A DNA stretch of 64,000 bases from Deltaproteobacteria bacterium. Lineage in GTDB: Bacteria; Desulfobacterota; Desulfobacteria; Desulfobacterales; Desulfatibacillaceae. The notes below the pieces were generated by a model that was not told the DNA's origin, searched no databases, and saw only the letters and a program-made list of their open reading frames with translations. The translations under genes were made by a program, and so were the position numbers. Shown here in pieces: positions 24,557-32,490 of the stretch. The DNA lies in NCBI GenBank assembly GCA_016235345.1, contig JACRLG010000002.1, positions 96,965-160,964 of the forward strand, written 5' to 3'. The first letter of the stretch is position 1; the number at the start of each line of letters is the position of its first letter.

Positions 24557-24613
24557 CCAGCTACGGATTTACTACTGCACACGGCAGAACAATCGAATAA
24601 GGTAGGAGAGGGT

Positions 24614-25246
24614 ATGCCAGGAAGCCCTGATATCTCCAAAGGCGAGGATTTTATTCGCACATACGATTTGCTTGATCACCTGATAGCAGATGTAAATAGA
24701 GCGTTTGAAATACTTGAGAGCGACAAATCTTCTCAGTATCTGCGTAGGTGCGTTGCGCGAACTGTCTTTGCATTCGTAGAAGGGTTAATTCAGATTGTTA
24801 AATTCGAGATTAATACCGACATAAGAATGGAGGGATACAGCATCGATCTGTCACATAATGAAAAGGAAGTTTTAAGTGAACAAAAGATAGTAAATGGAAA
24901 ATCAATATTTATTCAAATACCAGTCGATAAAAATTTTAAGAAAACATTCCAGCTTGCAGCTAAGTTATGGAATTTAAATGATTACATACTCCATACAGAC
25001 GGTGACGATTATCAAAATTTTTTGCAAGCAAAAAAGGCCCGAAACCGTCTTACCCACCCGCGTAATTACTATGACCTCCAAGTCACAGATTATGATATGC
25101 ATTGCTACGCAGCTACATTCTTTTGGTCTAAGCGTGCATTTGAAACGCTTTTTAAAAAAAAGATAGAAAGCATTGCTGCGGATTTGCCAAAAGAGATCCG
25201 CGACAAATTTCTTTCTAGGAAATCTGACAACAGCTCAGAGAGATAG
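24614..25246 (+). CDS. Low-GC protein with HEPN-type R-N-x-x-x-H motif
   Basis: The frame is open from 24470, but that part lies in a repeat; the ATG at 24614 has GGAG at 24605 and is the better start (210 residues). Helical segments F-I-R-T-Y-D-L-L-D-H-L-I-A-D and A-R-T-V-F-A-F-V-E-G-L-I-Q-I lead to K-A-R-N-R-L-T-H-P-R near residue 150, an exact R-N-x-x-x-H match to the catalytic motif of HEPN ribonucleases in toxin and defence systems. Base composition is clearly lower in GC than the neighbours, suggesting recent transfer. No MNT nucleotidyltransferase or other antitoxin is adjacent, apart from the HicB-like gene 235 bases upstream. Motif recognition is firm; function is inference. Confidence 0.55.
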   Translation: MPGSPDISKGEDFIRTYDLLDHLIADVNRAFEILESDKSSQYLRRCVARTVFAFVEGLIQIVKFEINTDIRMEGYSIDLSHNEKEVLSEQKIVNGKSIFIQIPVDKNFKKTFQLAAKLWNLNDYILHTDGDDYQNFLQAKKARNRLTHPRNYYDLQVTDYDMHCYAATFFWSKRAFETLFKKKIESIAADLPKEIRDKFLSRKSDNSSER

Positions 25247-25454
25247 GCACTAAGTCCCCCTGAAATGTACCGCCGACAAGGCTTCTGATCTGACTTGTCC
25301 GTTGTCTACTTGAAACCATCCACAACCACAATATATTGTTCTCCGCTAATCTTTTTAATCATTACTATCTGCAACTTTTGCGCCCCCGCCGCAAGTGAGA
25401 AAGGCCCAAGGTTTTACGTATCCTTTCAATGGCAGGCGGCGCAAAGATTCCCCA

Positions 25455-25482
25455 TCAAAAACCGCCGTTTTCGGCGGCTTTG
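25455..25482. terminator. Hairpin with flanking A/T runs
   Basis: AAAAACCGCCG pairs with CGGCGGCTTTG around TTTT. It lies between the HEPN-like gene and the SRP RNA. The rest of 25247-25606 holds no gene I can see. Confidence 0.5.
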
Positions 25483-25606
25483 TGCCTGACCGGTAATTTG
25501 TCCGTGAATTTGCTCTTGAAAAATGGCGGGCGACGGGGTAAGAATAAGAAGTTTGTGGCGAAAAGAGGACTTAAAGCCCCCTTTGCCGATGCGGACTTCC
25601 CTATGG

Positions 25607-25723
25607 AGGCCCCGCAGGCCGGCCGCCGCGCAACGGACGGTCTCGAACCTCGTCAGGTCCGGAAGGAAGCAGCGATAAGGGATGCGGTACGTGTCGCGGA
25701 TCGTTCCCGGTCATGCGGGGTCT
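25607..25723 (+). ncRNA. ffs: Signal recognition particle RNA (bacterial small type)
   Basis: The universally conserved domain IV is present: TCAGGTCCGGAAGGAAGCAG in the middle of the RNA, forming the asymmetric internal loop and GGAA tetraloop that bind Ffh. The ends pair as GGCCCCGCA (25608-25616) with TGCGGGGTC (25714-25722), giving a hairpin of about 115 bases followed by TTTATAG. An open frame runs through the region but is a coincidence of high GC. The RNA scaffolds SRP in cotranslational membrane targeting. The exact 5' and 3' ends are approximate. Confidence 0.95.
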
Positions 25724-25835
25724 TTATAGGGAAGACCCCAGGCCTTGCGGGCCGAAAACCGGATGCGCCAGGCGGGATTTATTCCCCTTCAACCGGCCCG
25801 GTTCAGACCTTACAACCCAATTTCCCCCGGAAAAA

Positions 25836-27029
25836 ATGAAGCCTCTCCCAGGCGGTACGCCAGAAGCCTTTCCCCGTCAGAATCCCTGTGCCATCCCCTT
25901 GTTTTTCAATAAGCCCGCTGGCCTTGGGGCCGGAAAGGCCCCCCGCGTCTTGTTGCCCACAAGCGCAAAGGCCGTCATCCTGCTGGCCCTTCTCTGCCTT
26001 GCCGGGCTTTTTTCGCCCGACAGGGGCCACGCCCTCACCGAGGATGAAAAAAACACCATCGCGGTCTACCAATCCTCCACAAGGGGGGTGGTGAACATAA
26101 CCAGCACCGTGGTGGGCTACGATTTCTTCCGGGGGGCCTATCCCCGCGAGGGCGCTGGCAGCGGCATAGTGCTGGACCACGAGGGCTACATTTTAACCAA
26201 CAACCACGTGATAAAAAACGCCCGGTCGCTGGAAGTCACCCTCTGGGACAAAAGCTCCTGGAAGGGCCAGCTGGTGGGCGCATACCCCGAATACGACCTT
26301 GCGGTGATCCGCATAAAGGCCCCGAAGGCCAAGCTCTTTCCCATTCCCCTTGGTTCTTCCGAAGACCTTTCGGTGGGCCAGAAGGTCCTGGCCATAGGAA
26401 ACCCCTTCGGCCTTGGCATGACCTTAACCACCGGCATCATAAGCTCTTTGGGCCGGTCCATGCACGAGGGCGGGGGGATTGAGACGGATGATCTGATCCA
26501 GACCGACGCGGCCATAAACCCCGGAAATTCCGGCGGCCCGCTTCTCGACTCGTCGGGAAAGCTCATCGGAATCAACACCGCCATAATCTCGCCTTCGGGC
26601 GGCTCGGTGGGCATAGGCTTCGCGGTCCCGGTGGACGCGGCCAAGCGAATAATCCCCGAAATCATCGCCAAGGGCCGGGTGAGGTACCCCTATATCGGCT
26701 TGAAGGTCTTTCCCCTTGTTCCGGGCCTTCCCGAATTTCTCGATATCCCGGTGGACAGCGGTGTTCTGGTGATCGAAATCGCGCCTAAAGGCCCTGCTGC
26801 AAAGGGGGGGATAAAGGGGCCGGACAGGAAGGTCAGAATCGGCAACGCCATGCTACCGGTGGGAGGGGACGTCATCACCGCCATAAACGGCAGGCCCATA
26901 CCCGGAACGGATTCCTTCGTGCGCGAGCTTCGCAAGTTCCGCCCCGGAGACAGGGTGATCTTAAAGGTCTTCCGGGACGGCAGGTATAGAAACGTCACCA
27001 TAACCTTAGGCGAGCGGACGGGCGGGTAA
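25836..27029 (+). CDS. HtrA/DegP-like periplasmic serine protease with one PDZ domain
   Basis: The ATG at 25836 gives 397 residues, with a hydrophobic signal-anchor (V-I-L-L-A-L-L-C-L-A-G-L-F) preceded by an unusually long N-terminal stretch of about 45 residues. The trypsin-like triad is His124 (N-N-H-V-I), Asp154 (Y-D-L-A-V-I) and Ser232 (G-N-S-G-G-P-L). A single PDZ domain follows, ending in the G-D-R-V-I-L-K-V-F-R-D-G segment. The region from 25713 to 25836 overlaps the SRP RNA and is not used. DegP/DegS-type proteases degrade or sense misfolded envelope proteins. It is 7 bases upstream of the CNNM-type gene, a probable operon. Confidence 0.9.
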   Translation: MKPLPGGTPEAFPRQNPCAIPLFFNKPAGLGAGKAPRVLLPTSAKAVILLALLCLAGLFSPDRGHALTEDEKNTIAVYQSSTRGVVNITSTVVGYDFFRGAYPREGAGSGIVLDHEGYILTNNHVIKNARSLEVTLWDKSSWKGQLVGAYPEYDLAVIRIKAPKAKLFPIPLGSSEDLSVGQKVLAIGNPFGLGMTLTTGIISSLGRSMHEGGGIETDDLIQTDAAINPGNSGGPLLDSSGKLIGINTAIISPSGGSVGIGFAVPVDAAKRIIPEIIAKGRVRYPYIGLKVFPLVPGLPEFLDIPVDSGVLVIEIAPKGPAAKGGIKGPDRKVRIGNAMLPVGGDVITAINGRPIPGTDSFVRELRKFRPGDRVILKVFRDGRYRNVTITLGERTGG

Positions 27030-27036
27030 CGACCAC

Positions 27037-28359
27037 ATGAGTACAGCCGGACTCCTGATTCTGCTTTTCGGCCTCATCGTCTGCTCCGCCTTTTTCTCGT
27101 CGGCGGAGGCGGCCTTCATATCGCTTTCCGCCATCAGGGTCCAGCACCTGTGCGAAACCGGAAACAAGCGGATGCTCCTGGTGCGCACCCTGCGGGAAAA
27201 CCGCGAACGCCTCATGATAACCCTTCTGATCGGCAACAACCTGGTCAATACCGCAGCGGCCTCGGTGGCGACGTCAATGGCCTTCAAGCTCCTTGGTTCC
27301 GACGCCAAGGGAATGAGCGTGGCCGTGGGCCTCACAACCTTCATCATCCTGGTTTTCGGTGAGATCACCCCCAAAAACCTCGCCCTGGCCCACAGCGAGG
27401 CCATAGCCTCGGCCTACGCCCCTTTGATACGCTTTCTGGAGTTCGTTTTTTTGCCGGTGATCTGGATTCTGGAAGTCATAAACAAATTCATCACAAGAAG
27501 CTCCGCAAAGAAAAACCTGCTCATAATAACTGAAGATGAAATAAAAACGGTCGTCAACATGGGCGAGGAGGTGGGAGAGGTGGAGGCCGGGGAGGCCAAG
27601 ATGATCCACAACATCTTCCGGTTTTCCGAGCTTTCCGTAAGCGAGATAATGACCGACAGGACGCAGATTTTTTCCCTCAAGGCCGACAGGACCATGAGGG
27701 AGGCCGCAGGCGAAGCGGCCCAGTGCGGCTACTCCCGGATTCCGGTGTACGAGATAAACCGCGACCACATGATCGGCATTCTCCACGTGAAGGAGATACT
27801 GGCCGCCCTTCTGGCCGAGAAGGACGAGGCCCTGGTCAAGGAATGGGTGAAGCCGGTGATGTTCGTTCCCGAAACCATGCAGGTGGACGACCTTCTGCGC
27901 GAGTTCCAGCAGGACCGCATCCACATGGCGCTGGTTGTGGACGAACACGGCGGGGTATCCGGCCTCGTCACCATCGAGGATCTTCTTGAAGAAATAGTGG
28001 GTGAAATACGGGACGAGACGGACCTTGAACCCGACCGGATCAGGATGATCGGCCAAAACAAGGCGCTGGTGGCCGGGGACACCGAAATCGAGGAGGTCAA
28101 CCGGGTTCTTGACCTGGGCCTCAAGGAGGACGAGGACTACGAAACAATATCGGGCTTCGTGCTGACCCACCTTCGCCACATCCCCGAGCCCGGAGAAGAG
28201 GTCAGGCTCGAGGACGCCATAATCAGGATCACCAAGGCGGATCCGCAACGGATAATCGAAGTGGAGGTGGAAAGCCTGGGCAAAGCGTCCGAAACCGTAC
28301 CGGGAAGCCAGCCCGAAGAAGCCCCCGCAGTCGGCGACGGGGAGGACTCCTCCGACTGA
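27037..28359 (+). CDS. CNNM/CorC-type membrane protein with CBS pair
   Basis: The 440-residue protein has an N-terminal DUF21/CNNM membrane domain with about four helices (L-L-I-L-L-F-G-L-I-V-C-S-A-F-F, then T-L-L-I-G-N-N-L-V-N-T-A-A-A-S-V). Two CBS motifs follow from about 200 (M-T-D-R-T-Q-I-F and V-M-F-V-P-E-T), with the V-D-E-H-G-G-V-S-G-L-V-T-I-E-D-L-L-E-E-I-V-G segment. A CorC_HlyC C-terminal domain runs to about 415. The family handles magnesium or other divalent-ion efflux in the inner membrane; annotation as haemolysin is historical. The acidic tail is variable. Confidence 0.88.
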   Translation: MSTAGLLILLFGLIVCSAFFSSAEAAFISLSAIRVQHLCETGNKRMLLVRTLRENRERLMITLLIGNNLVNTAAASVATSMAFKLLGSDAKGMSVAVGLTTFIILVFGEITPKNLALAHSEAIASAYAPLIRFLEFVFLPVIWILEVINKFITRSSAKKNLLIITEDEIKTVVNMGEEVGEVEAGEAKMIHNIFRFSELSVSEIMTDRTQIFSLKADRTMREAAGEAAQCGYSRIPVYEINRDHMIGILHVKEILAALLAEKDEALVKEWVKPVMFVPETMQVDDLLREFQQDRIHMALVVDEHGGVSGLVTIEDLLEEIVGEIRDETDLEPDRIRMIGQNKALVAGDTEIEEVNRVLDLGLKEDEDYETISGFVLTHLRHIPEPGEEVRLEDAIIRITKADPQRIIEVEVESLGKASETVPGSQPEEAPAVGDGEDSSD

Positions 28360-28686
28360 TCCCCCCCTTTTTGCCCCTGCCCCCACAATCCGCCTGCGAC
28401 CGAAAAAGCCCGGCCAATCCCCCCCTTTTTCCACCTTTTTATAATTTATAATATTATCAAATAGTTAAAATTTCAGTTCTCCTGTTACCATCCCCTGACC
28501 CAAATCCGGCTTCCCCTCCAAAATCCAGGCCCTTCAAGGCTTTCTGGACCCCAGGCCCTTCTACGGGTCTTTCCATGTATTTTCCTGCAAGCAAAAGGCG
28601 CAAGATGCCCGATTTTCCTTGGTTCCAGGGGCCTTCAAGGGCAAACCCCGCATTATTGTTAGTCCTGTAATCATTGAAAATAAAGA

Positions 28687-28716
28687 TTGACACCACCCCA
28701 TCTTAGGGGTAATAAT
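28687..28716 (+). promoter_or_regulatory. Sigma-70 promoter of the DCW cluster (mraZ)
   Basis: A perfect TTGACA at 28687 is followed after 18 bases by AATAAT (or after 17 by TAATAA). The start would lie near 28723, about 30 bases before the mraZ ATG. G-rich runs (AGGGGT and GGGGGG, up to 28742) overlap or follow it and may be MraZ operator sites. The rest of 28360-28686 is AT-rich with no gene I can support. Confidence 0.7.
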
Positions 28717-28752
28717 CCACGAAAAGGACCACTTTGGGGGGATTAGGAGATT

Positions 28753-29262
28753 ATGGCAGCGGGAATCGCCACAAAATTCCTGCAAACCGTTCATCTGGCC
28801 TGTGACGACCAGGGCCGGATAACCCTCCCCTCGCATATTCGCAACGCCATGGCAGCCCTCGAAACAAACTCAATCGTGGTGGGCAAGGACCACGACCTGT
28901 TCCTGAGAGGCTACAACGAACCGGCCTTCAACCGCATCATGGACAAGGTCAACGAGTCCCGGTACAGCCGCTCTGATTCCGTTTCCGAAGAAGAAGCCCA
29001 TGAGGCCGAGGAAATAGCCCGTTTCGGGTACGCCCAGTTCGCCATGTGCCAGCCCGACAAGCAGGGAAGAATCAACATTCCCTCCTACATAAGGGAGGAG
29101 GTTAAAATTTTTGCAGGCACCAAGATCACCATTTTAGGCCAGGGCGACCACATAGAAATATGGCCCATGGCCACGTACCTGGAAAAGAAACAGGCTTTCG
29201 ATCAGAAAGTCAGCGCCGGCAAGGTCAATTTCAGAAAATTCCATGAAAACCTCAACAAATGA
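28753..29262 (+). CDS. mraZ: Transcriptional regulator MraZ
   Basis: The 169-residue protein has two AbrB/SpoVT-type swapped-hairpin domains. The signature D-x-x-G-R-I-x-x-P appears twice, D-D-Q-G-R-I-T-L-P at about 19 and D-K-Q-G-R-I-N-I-P at about 101, each followed by an Arg-containing helix start. At 169 residues it is longer than the usual 140-150, with an acidic insertion (S-V-S-E-E-E-A-H-E-A-E-E) between the halves. MraZ forms rings and represses its own dcw operon. It is the first gene, and its end overlaps rsmH by 4 bases (ATGA). Confidence 0.9.
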   Translation: MAAGIATKFLQTVHLACDDQGRITLPSHIRNAMAALETNSIVVGKDHDLFLRGYNEPAFNRIMDKVNESRYSRSDSVSEEEAHEAEEIARFGYAQFAMCQPDKQGRINIPSYIREEVKIFAGTKITILGQGDHIEIWPMATYLEKKQAFDQKVSAGKVNFRKFHENLNK

Positions 29263-30203
29263 CCGATGCGGCCATACATGTGCCGGTGCTCCTTGCAGAG
29301 TGCCTGGAGTTTCTGGCCCCGAAACCGGGAGGGGTCTATGTGGACGCCACCTTCGGGGCCGGAGGGCATTCCGGTGCGATTCTTTCGAGAATCTGCCCCG
29401 GAGGCACCCTGATCGGAATAGACAGGGACCAGGAGGTCCTGGCCATAGGGGCTCCGGGCCTGCCGCCATGCGATGCCCAAGTTCATCTATTCTGCGCCAA
29501 TTACAGCGAATTGCCAAGAATTTTATTTGAGCTTGGAATTTTCAAAGTAAACGGAATTCTTTGCGATCTGGGTATCTCGTCATACCAGCTGGAGCACAGC
29601 GGCAGGGGCTTTTCCTTCATGCGGGACGAACCCTTGAGCATGTCCATGGACTCGTCCTCGCCGGGCCTTACCGCAGAAGAGATTGTGAACACGGCCCCCG
29701 AAGATGAGCTGGCCTTCATTTTCAGGGAACTGGGCGAGGAGCCGCACAGCAGGGCCGTTGCCCGCGCCATAGTGAAGGAGCGGAAAACGGGCCGGATCGT
29801 TTCCAGCCTTCAACTGGCCAACCTGATACACCGGGTCAAAAGGCCCTTTATACATAAATACGAACGTATACATTTGGCCACACAGTGCTTTCAGGCCCTG
29901 CGCATGGCCGTGAACGACGAATTGGGGCATCTGGCGAAATTTTTGGAGGTTTTTCCCGATCACCTGCTTCCGGGGGGACGCATGGCGGCCATCGCATTTC
30001 ATTCCCTTGAAGGACGCATGGTCAAGAACCGTTTCCGGGACCTCGCAAAGGGCTGCACCTGCCCGACCGACCTTCCCTGCACCTGCGGCCTGGTTCCGAG
30101 GGGCCGACTGGTCACCCGAAAGGCCGTGAAGCCGTCGGACGAGGAAACGGCCCGAAATCCCAGGGCAAGAAGCGCCAAGCTCAGGGTTTACGAGTCATTT
30201 TGA
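29259..30203 (+). CDS. rsmH: 16S rRNA m4C1402 methyltransferase
   Basis: The 314-residue protein matches RsmH/MraW throughout: H-V-P-V-L-L-A-E-C at the start, D-A-T-F-G-A-G-G-H-S for SAM binding at about 29-38, D-L-G-I-S-S-Y-Q-L-E near 105, the A-T-R/Q-C-F-Q-A-L-R-M-A-V-N-D-E-L segment, and I-A-F-H-S-L-E-G-R. Its cysteine pairs near the end (C-T-C-P, C-T-C-G) are usual. It methylates N4 of C1402 in the ribosomal P site and sits second in the cluster by long-standing synteny. Translationally coupled to mraZ. Confidence 0.96.
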   Translation: MTDAAIHVPVLLAECLEFLAPKPGGVYVDATFGAGGHSGAILSRICPGGTLIGIDRDQEVLAIGAPGLPPCDAQVHLFCANYSELPRILFELGIFKVNGILCDLGISSYQLEHSGRGFSFMRDEPLSMSMDSSSPGLTAEEIVNTAPEDELAFIFRELGEEPHSRAVARAIVKERKTGRIVSSLQLANLIHRVKRPFIHKYERIHLATQCFQALRMAVNDELGHLAKFLEVFPDHLLPGGRMAAIAFHSLEGRMVKNRFRDLAKGCTCPTDLPCTCGLVPRGRLVTRKAVKPSDEETARNPRARSAKLRVYESF

Positions 30204-30362
30204 CACCTTCGCCCGCATTTTTCGCGGGCCAGATCCGATTTTGCAGAAAAAGGATGGCCGTTACGTCTTTTGTTCGGAACAGGACAAAAGGCGGCGGCTG
30301 CGCATTTCGGGAAAAAAACATCCAATTTACCTGGCTTTTTAACGTTTCCCAGGCAGGCGGCC

Positions 30363-30665
30363 ATGGCCTCGATATCTGAAAACCGAACCTTCAAACTGGC
30401 TTCCTACCTGGTGCTGATAACAGTCCTGGTGTGCGAGCTTTTCGTATCGGTGTGGACCGAGAGCCGGTGCGTGGCAATTGGCCGCGACATTCTCAAGGCC
30501 AAGAGGACCGGCGAGGAAATCAAGAGACGGAAAAAGAGTTTCGAGGCCGAACTGGGATATCTCAAGTCCCCCCACCGGATTCTGGCCATAGGCCAGGAAA
30601 AAATGGGGCTTGGCGTGCCTACCCTGAACAATGTCGTGGTGGTGCCTGATGGAAATGAAAAATAG
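30363..30665 (+). CDS. ftsL: Cell division protein FtsL
   Basis: The 100-residue protein has a short cytoplasmic N-terminus, one transmembrane helix (L-A-S-Y-L-V-L-I-T-V-L-V-C-E-L-F), and a periplasmic coiled coil with heptads (I-L-K-A-K-R-T-G-E-E-I-K-R-R). It ends at I-L-A-I-G-Q-E-K-M-G-L-G-V-P, the conserved FtsL end. The ATG at 30363 is preceded by AGGCAGGCGG; the frame is open earlier. Sequence identity is low in this family, so size, topology and position between rsmH and ftsI carry the call. It links FtsQ/FtsB to FtsWI. The end overlaps ftsI. Confidence 0.85.
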   Translation: MASISENRTFKLASYLVLITVLVCELFVSVWTESRCVAIGRDILKAKRTGEEIKRRKKSFEAELGYLKSPHRILAIGQEKMGLGVPTLNNVVVVPDGNEK

Positions 30666-32472
30666 CAACGCGAAACGCTTCAGGGCCAGAACCCACGTGG
30701 TGGTGGCTCTGTTCACGTGTCTTTTCCTGCTGGTAATCGGCAGGGCCGCCCATCTTGCGGTAATCGACCGGCCCTTTCTGGCCAACAAGGCATTGAGCCA
30801 GTATTCCCGGAAACTGGTGACCCAGGCCATGCGCGGGGCTGTGAAGGACCGGATGCAGCAGGACATGGCCGTGACCCTCGAACTTCTGTCCGTGGCGGTT
30901 GACCCCAAGGTCATAACCGACAAGGCGGCGGCGGCGAAACTCCTCGCCTCGGCCCTCAACCTGCCCGAATCCTACATTCAAAAAAGGCTGGCCGCCAAGA
31001 GCCAGTTCGTCCGCATGGCCCGCTTCGTGGAGCCTGCCCTGGTGGACGAGATAAAGGCCCAGGCCAAGGAAGCGAAAATCAAGGGGATACTTTTCGAGCC
31101 CGACCCCAGGCGCTTTTATCCGGGCAAGACCCTTGCCGCTCAGGTTTTGGGCTACTGCGGGGCCAACGGGCAGGGCCTGGAAGGCGTGGAGCGATTTTTC
31201 AACGATGACCTGTCCGGGCGCGGCACCTCGCTTTCAGTGAAGGTGGACGCCTCCCGCCGCAGCTTTCTCACGTCCAGCCTGCCGAACCTGGACCACAGCG
31301 GCCACAACGTAATCCTGACCATTGACCGCACCATACAGGCCGTGGCGGAGGTCGAGATAGCAAAGGCCGTGGAGATAAACGAGGCCATCAGCGGAACGGT
31401 GATAGTGGTCAGGCCCCAGACAGGAGAAATCCTGGCTCTGGCCCAGGCTCCTCTAATTAATTCAAATAGTTATGGCGATCACGACGCCGGGCTCCGCAGA
31501 CTGCGGGCAGTAACCGACACTTATGAACCGGGCTCCACGCTGAAGATATTCACGGCTTCGGCTGCGCTGGAATCCGGCCTTGTCACCCCGGATACCGTCT
31601 TTTTCTGCGAGAACGGAAACTACCGGGTGGGACGGCACACCATCCACGACACCCATCATTACGGCAACCTGACCCTGGCGGAAATCGTGAAGGTTTCATC
31701 CAACATCGGGGCCTTGAAGGTGGGAGCCCTGATCGGGAAAAAGAGGCTTCACGACTCGCTCAGAAGTTTCGGATTCGGCAGCCGCACCGGCATCGATTTC
31801 GGCGGCGAGGTCGGCGGCTACATGGCTCCGTTCCAGTACTGGCGCGACATCCACGCTGGCACCATCGCGTTCGGGCAGGGCATAAGCGTCACGGCCATGC
31901 AGGTGGTTGCCGGAACCTGCGCCATAGCCAACGGCGGAACCCTCATGAAGCCCTATCTCGTGTCGGCGGTTACCGATTCCGAGGGCCGGGTCATCAAGAG
32001 CTTCGGGCCGCGCGCGGTAAGACGGGCCATGTCCGAGGACACCGCCCGAAAGGTGCGGGAGATGATGGCCCTGGTGACCAGAGAAGGCGGCACGGGAACA
32101 ATGGCCAAGATGGTGGGGTACTCGGTATGCGGAAAAACCGGTACTGCCCAGAAAGTGGAGAACAAGGTATACGCCAAGGGCAAGTACATAGCCTCCTTCG
32201 TGGGCTTCGTGCCCAAGGACAAGCCGGCCATCGCAATGATAGTGATCCTGGACGAACCCAGGGGAAGGCAGTACTACGGCGGCCTGGTTTCCGCACCGGT
32301 TTTCAAGGCCGTGGCCGAGCGCGCCCTGCCCCACTTCAACGTGCCGCCGGAAATCCTTCCGGAGACCGTTGTTGACGAAACCGCAGCCGTTGACGAAGCG
32401 GCCTGCTCAGACCCCCTGCCGAGCATTTCCTGGCAGGATGACGGCTCCGAAGGAAGCGCTGATACTTTTTGA
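30649..32472 (+). CDS. ftsI: Peptidoglycan D,D-transpeptidase FtsI (PBP3)
   Basis: The 607-residue class B penicillin-binding protein has a single N-terminal membrane helix (V-A-L-F-T-C-L-F-L-L-V-I) and a pedestal domain. The three active-site motifs are S-T-L-K (in E-P-G-S-T-L-K-I) near 290, S-S-N (in V-S-S-N-I-G) near 350 and K-T-G (in C-G-K-T-G-T) near 500. The usual R-G-x-I-x-D-R-N-G motif is altered to R-G-A-V-K-D-R-M-Q-Q-D. It cross-links septal peptidoglycan with FtsW. It starts inside ftsL (17-base overlap) and lacks C-terminal PASTA domains. Confidence 0.94.
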   Translation: MEMKNSNAKRFRARTHVVVALFTCLFLLVIGRAAHLAVIDRPFLANKALSQYSRKLVTQAMRGAVKDRMQQDMAVTLELLSVAVDPKVITDKAAAAKLLASALNLPESYIQKRLAAKSQFVRMARFVEPALVDEIKAQAKEAKIKGILFEPDPRRFYPGKTLAAQVLGYCGANGQGLEGVERFFNDDLSGRGTSLSVKVDASRRSFLTSSLPNLDHSGHNVILTIDRTIQAVAEVEIAKAVEINEAISGTVIVVRPQTGEILALAQAPLINSNSYGDHDAGLRRLRAVTDTYEPGSTLKIFTASAALESGLVTPDTVFFCENGNYRVGRHTIHDTHHYGNLTLAEIVKVSSNIGALKVGALIGKKRLHDSLRSFGFGSRTGIDFGGEVGGYMAPFQYWRDIHAGTIAFGQGISVTAMQVVAGTCAIANGGTLMKPYLVSAVTDSEGRVIKSFGPRAVRRAMSEDTARKVREMMALVTREGGTGTMAKMVGYSVCGKTGTAQKVENKVYAKGKYIASFVGFVPKDKPAIAMIVILDEPRGRQYYGGLVSAPVFKAVAERALPHFNVPPEILPETVVDETAAVDEAACSDPLPSISWQDDGSEGSADTF

Positions 32473-32490
32473 GAATGATCGGCCAACCCC

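Noticed and set aside
24470-24613. Upstream extension of the HEPN-like gene to the TTG at 24470
   Set aside because: That part overlaps a degenerate palindromic repeat and the ATG at 24614 has a proper ribosome-binding site.
25429-25839. 136-residue open frame across the SRP RNA
   Set aside because: The region folds as SRP RNA and the frame has no motif or convincing start.
27274-28434. 386-residue open frame antisense to the CNNM-type gene
   Set aside because: Composition is typical of antisense in high-GC DNA; the plus-strand gene is clear.
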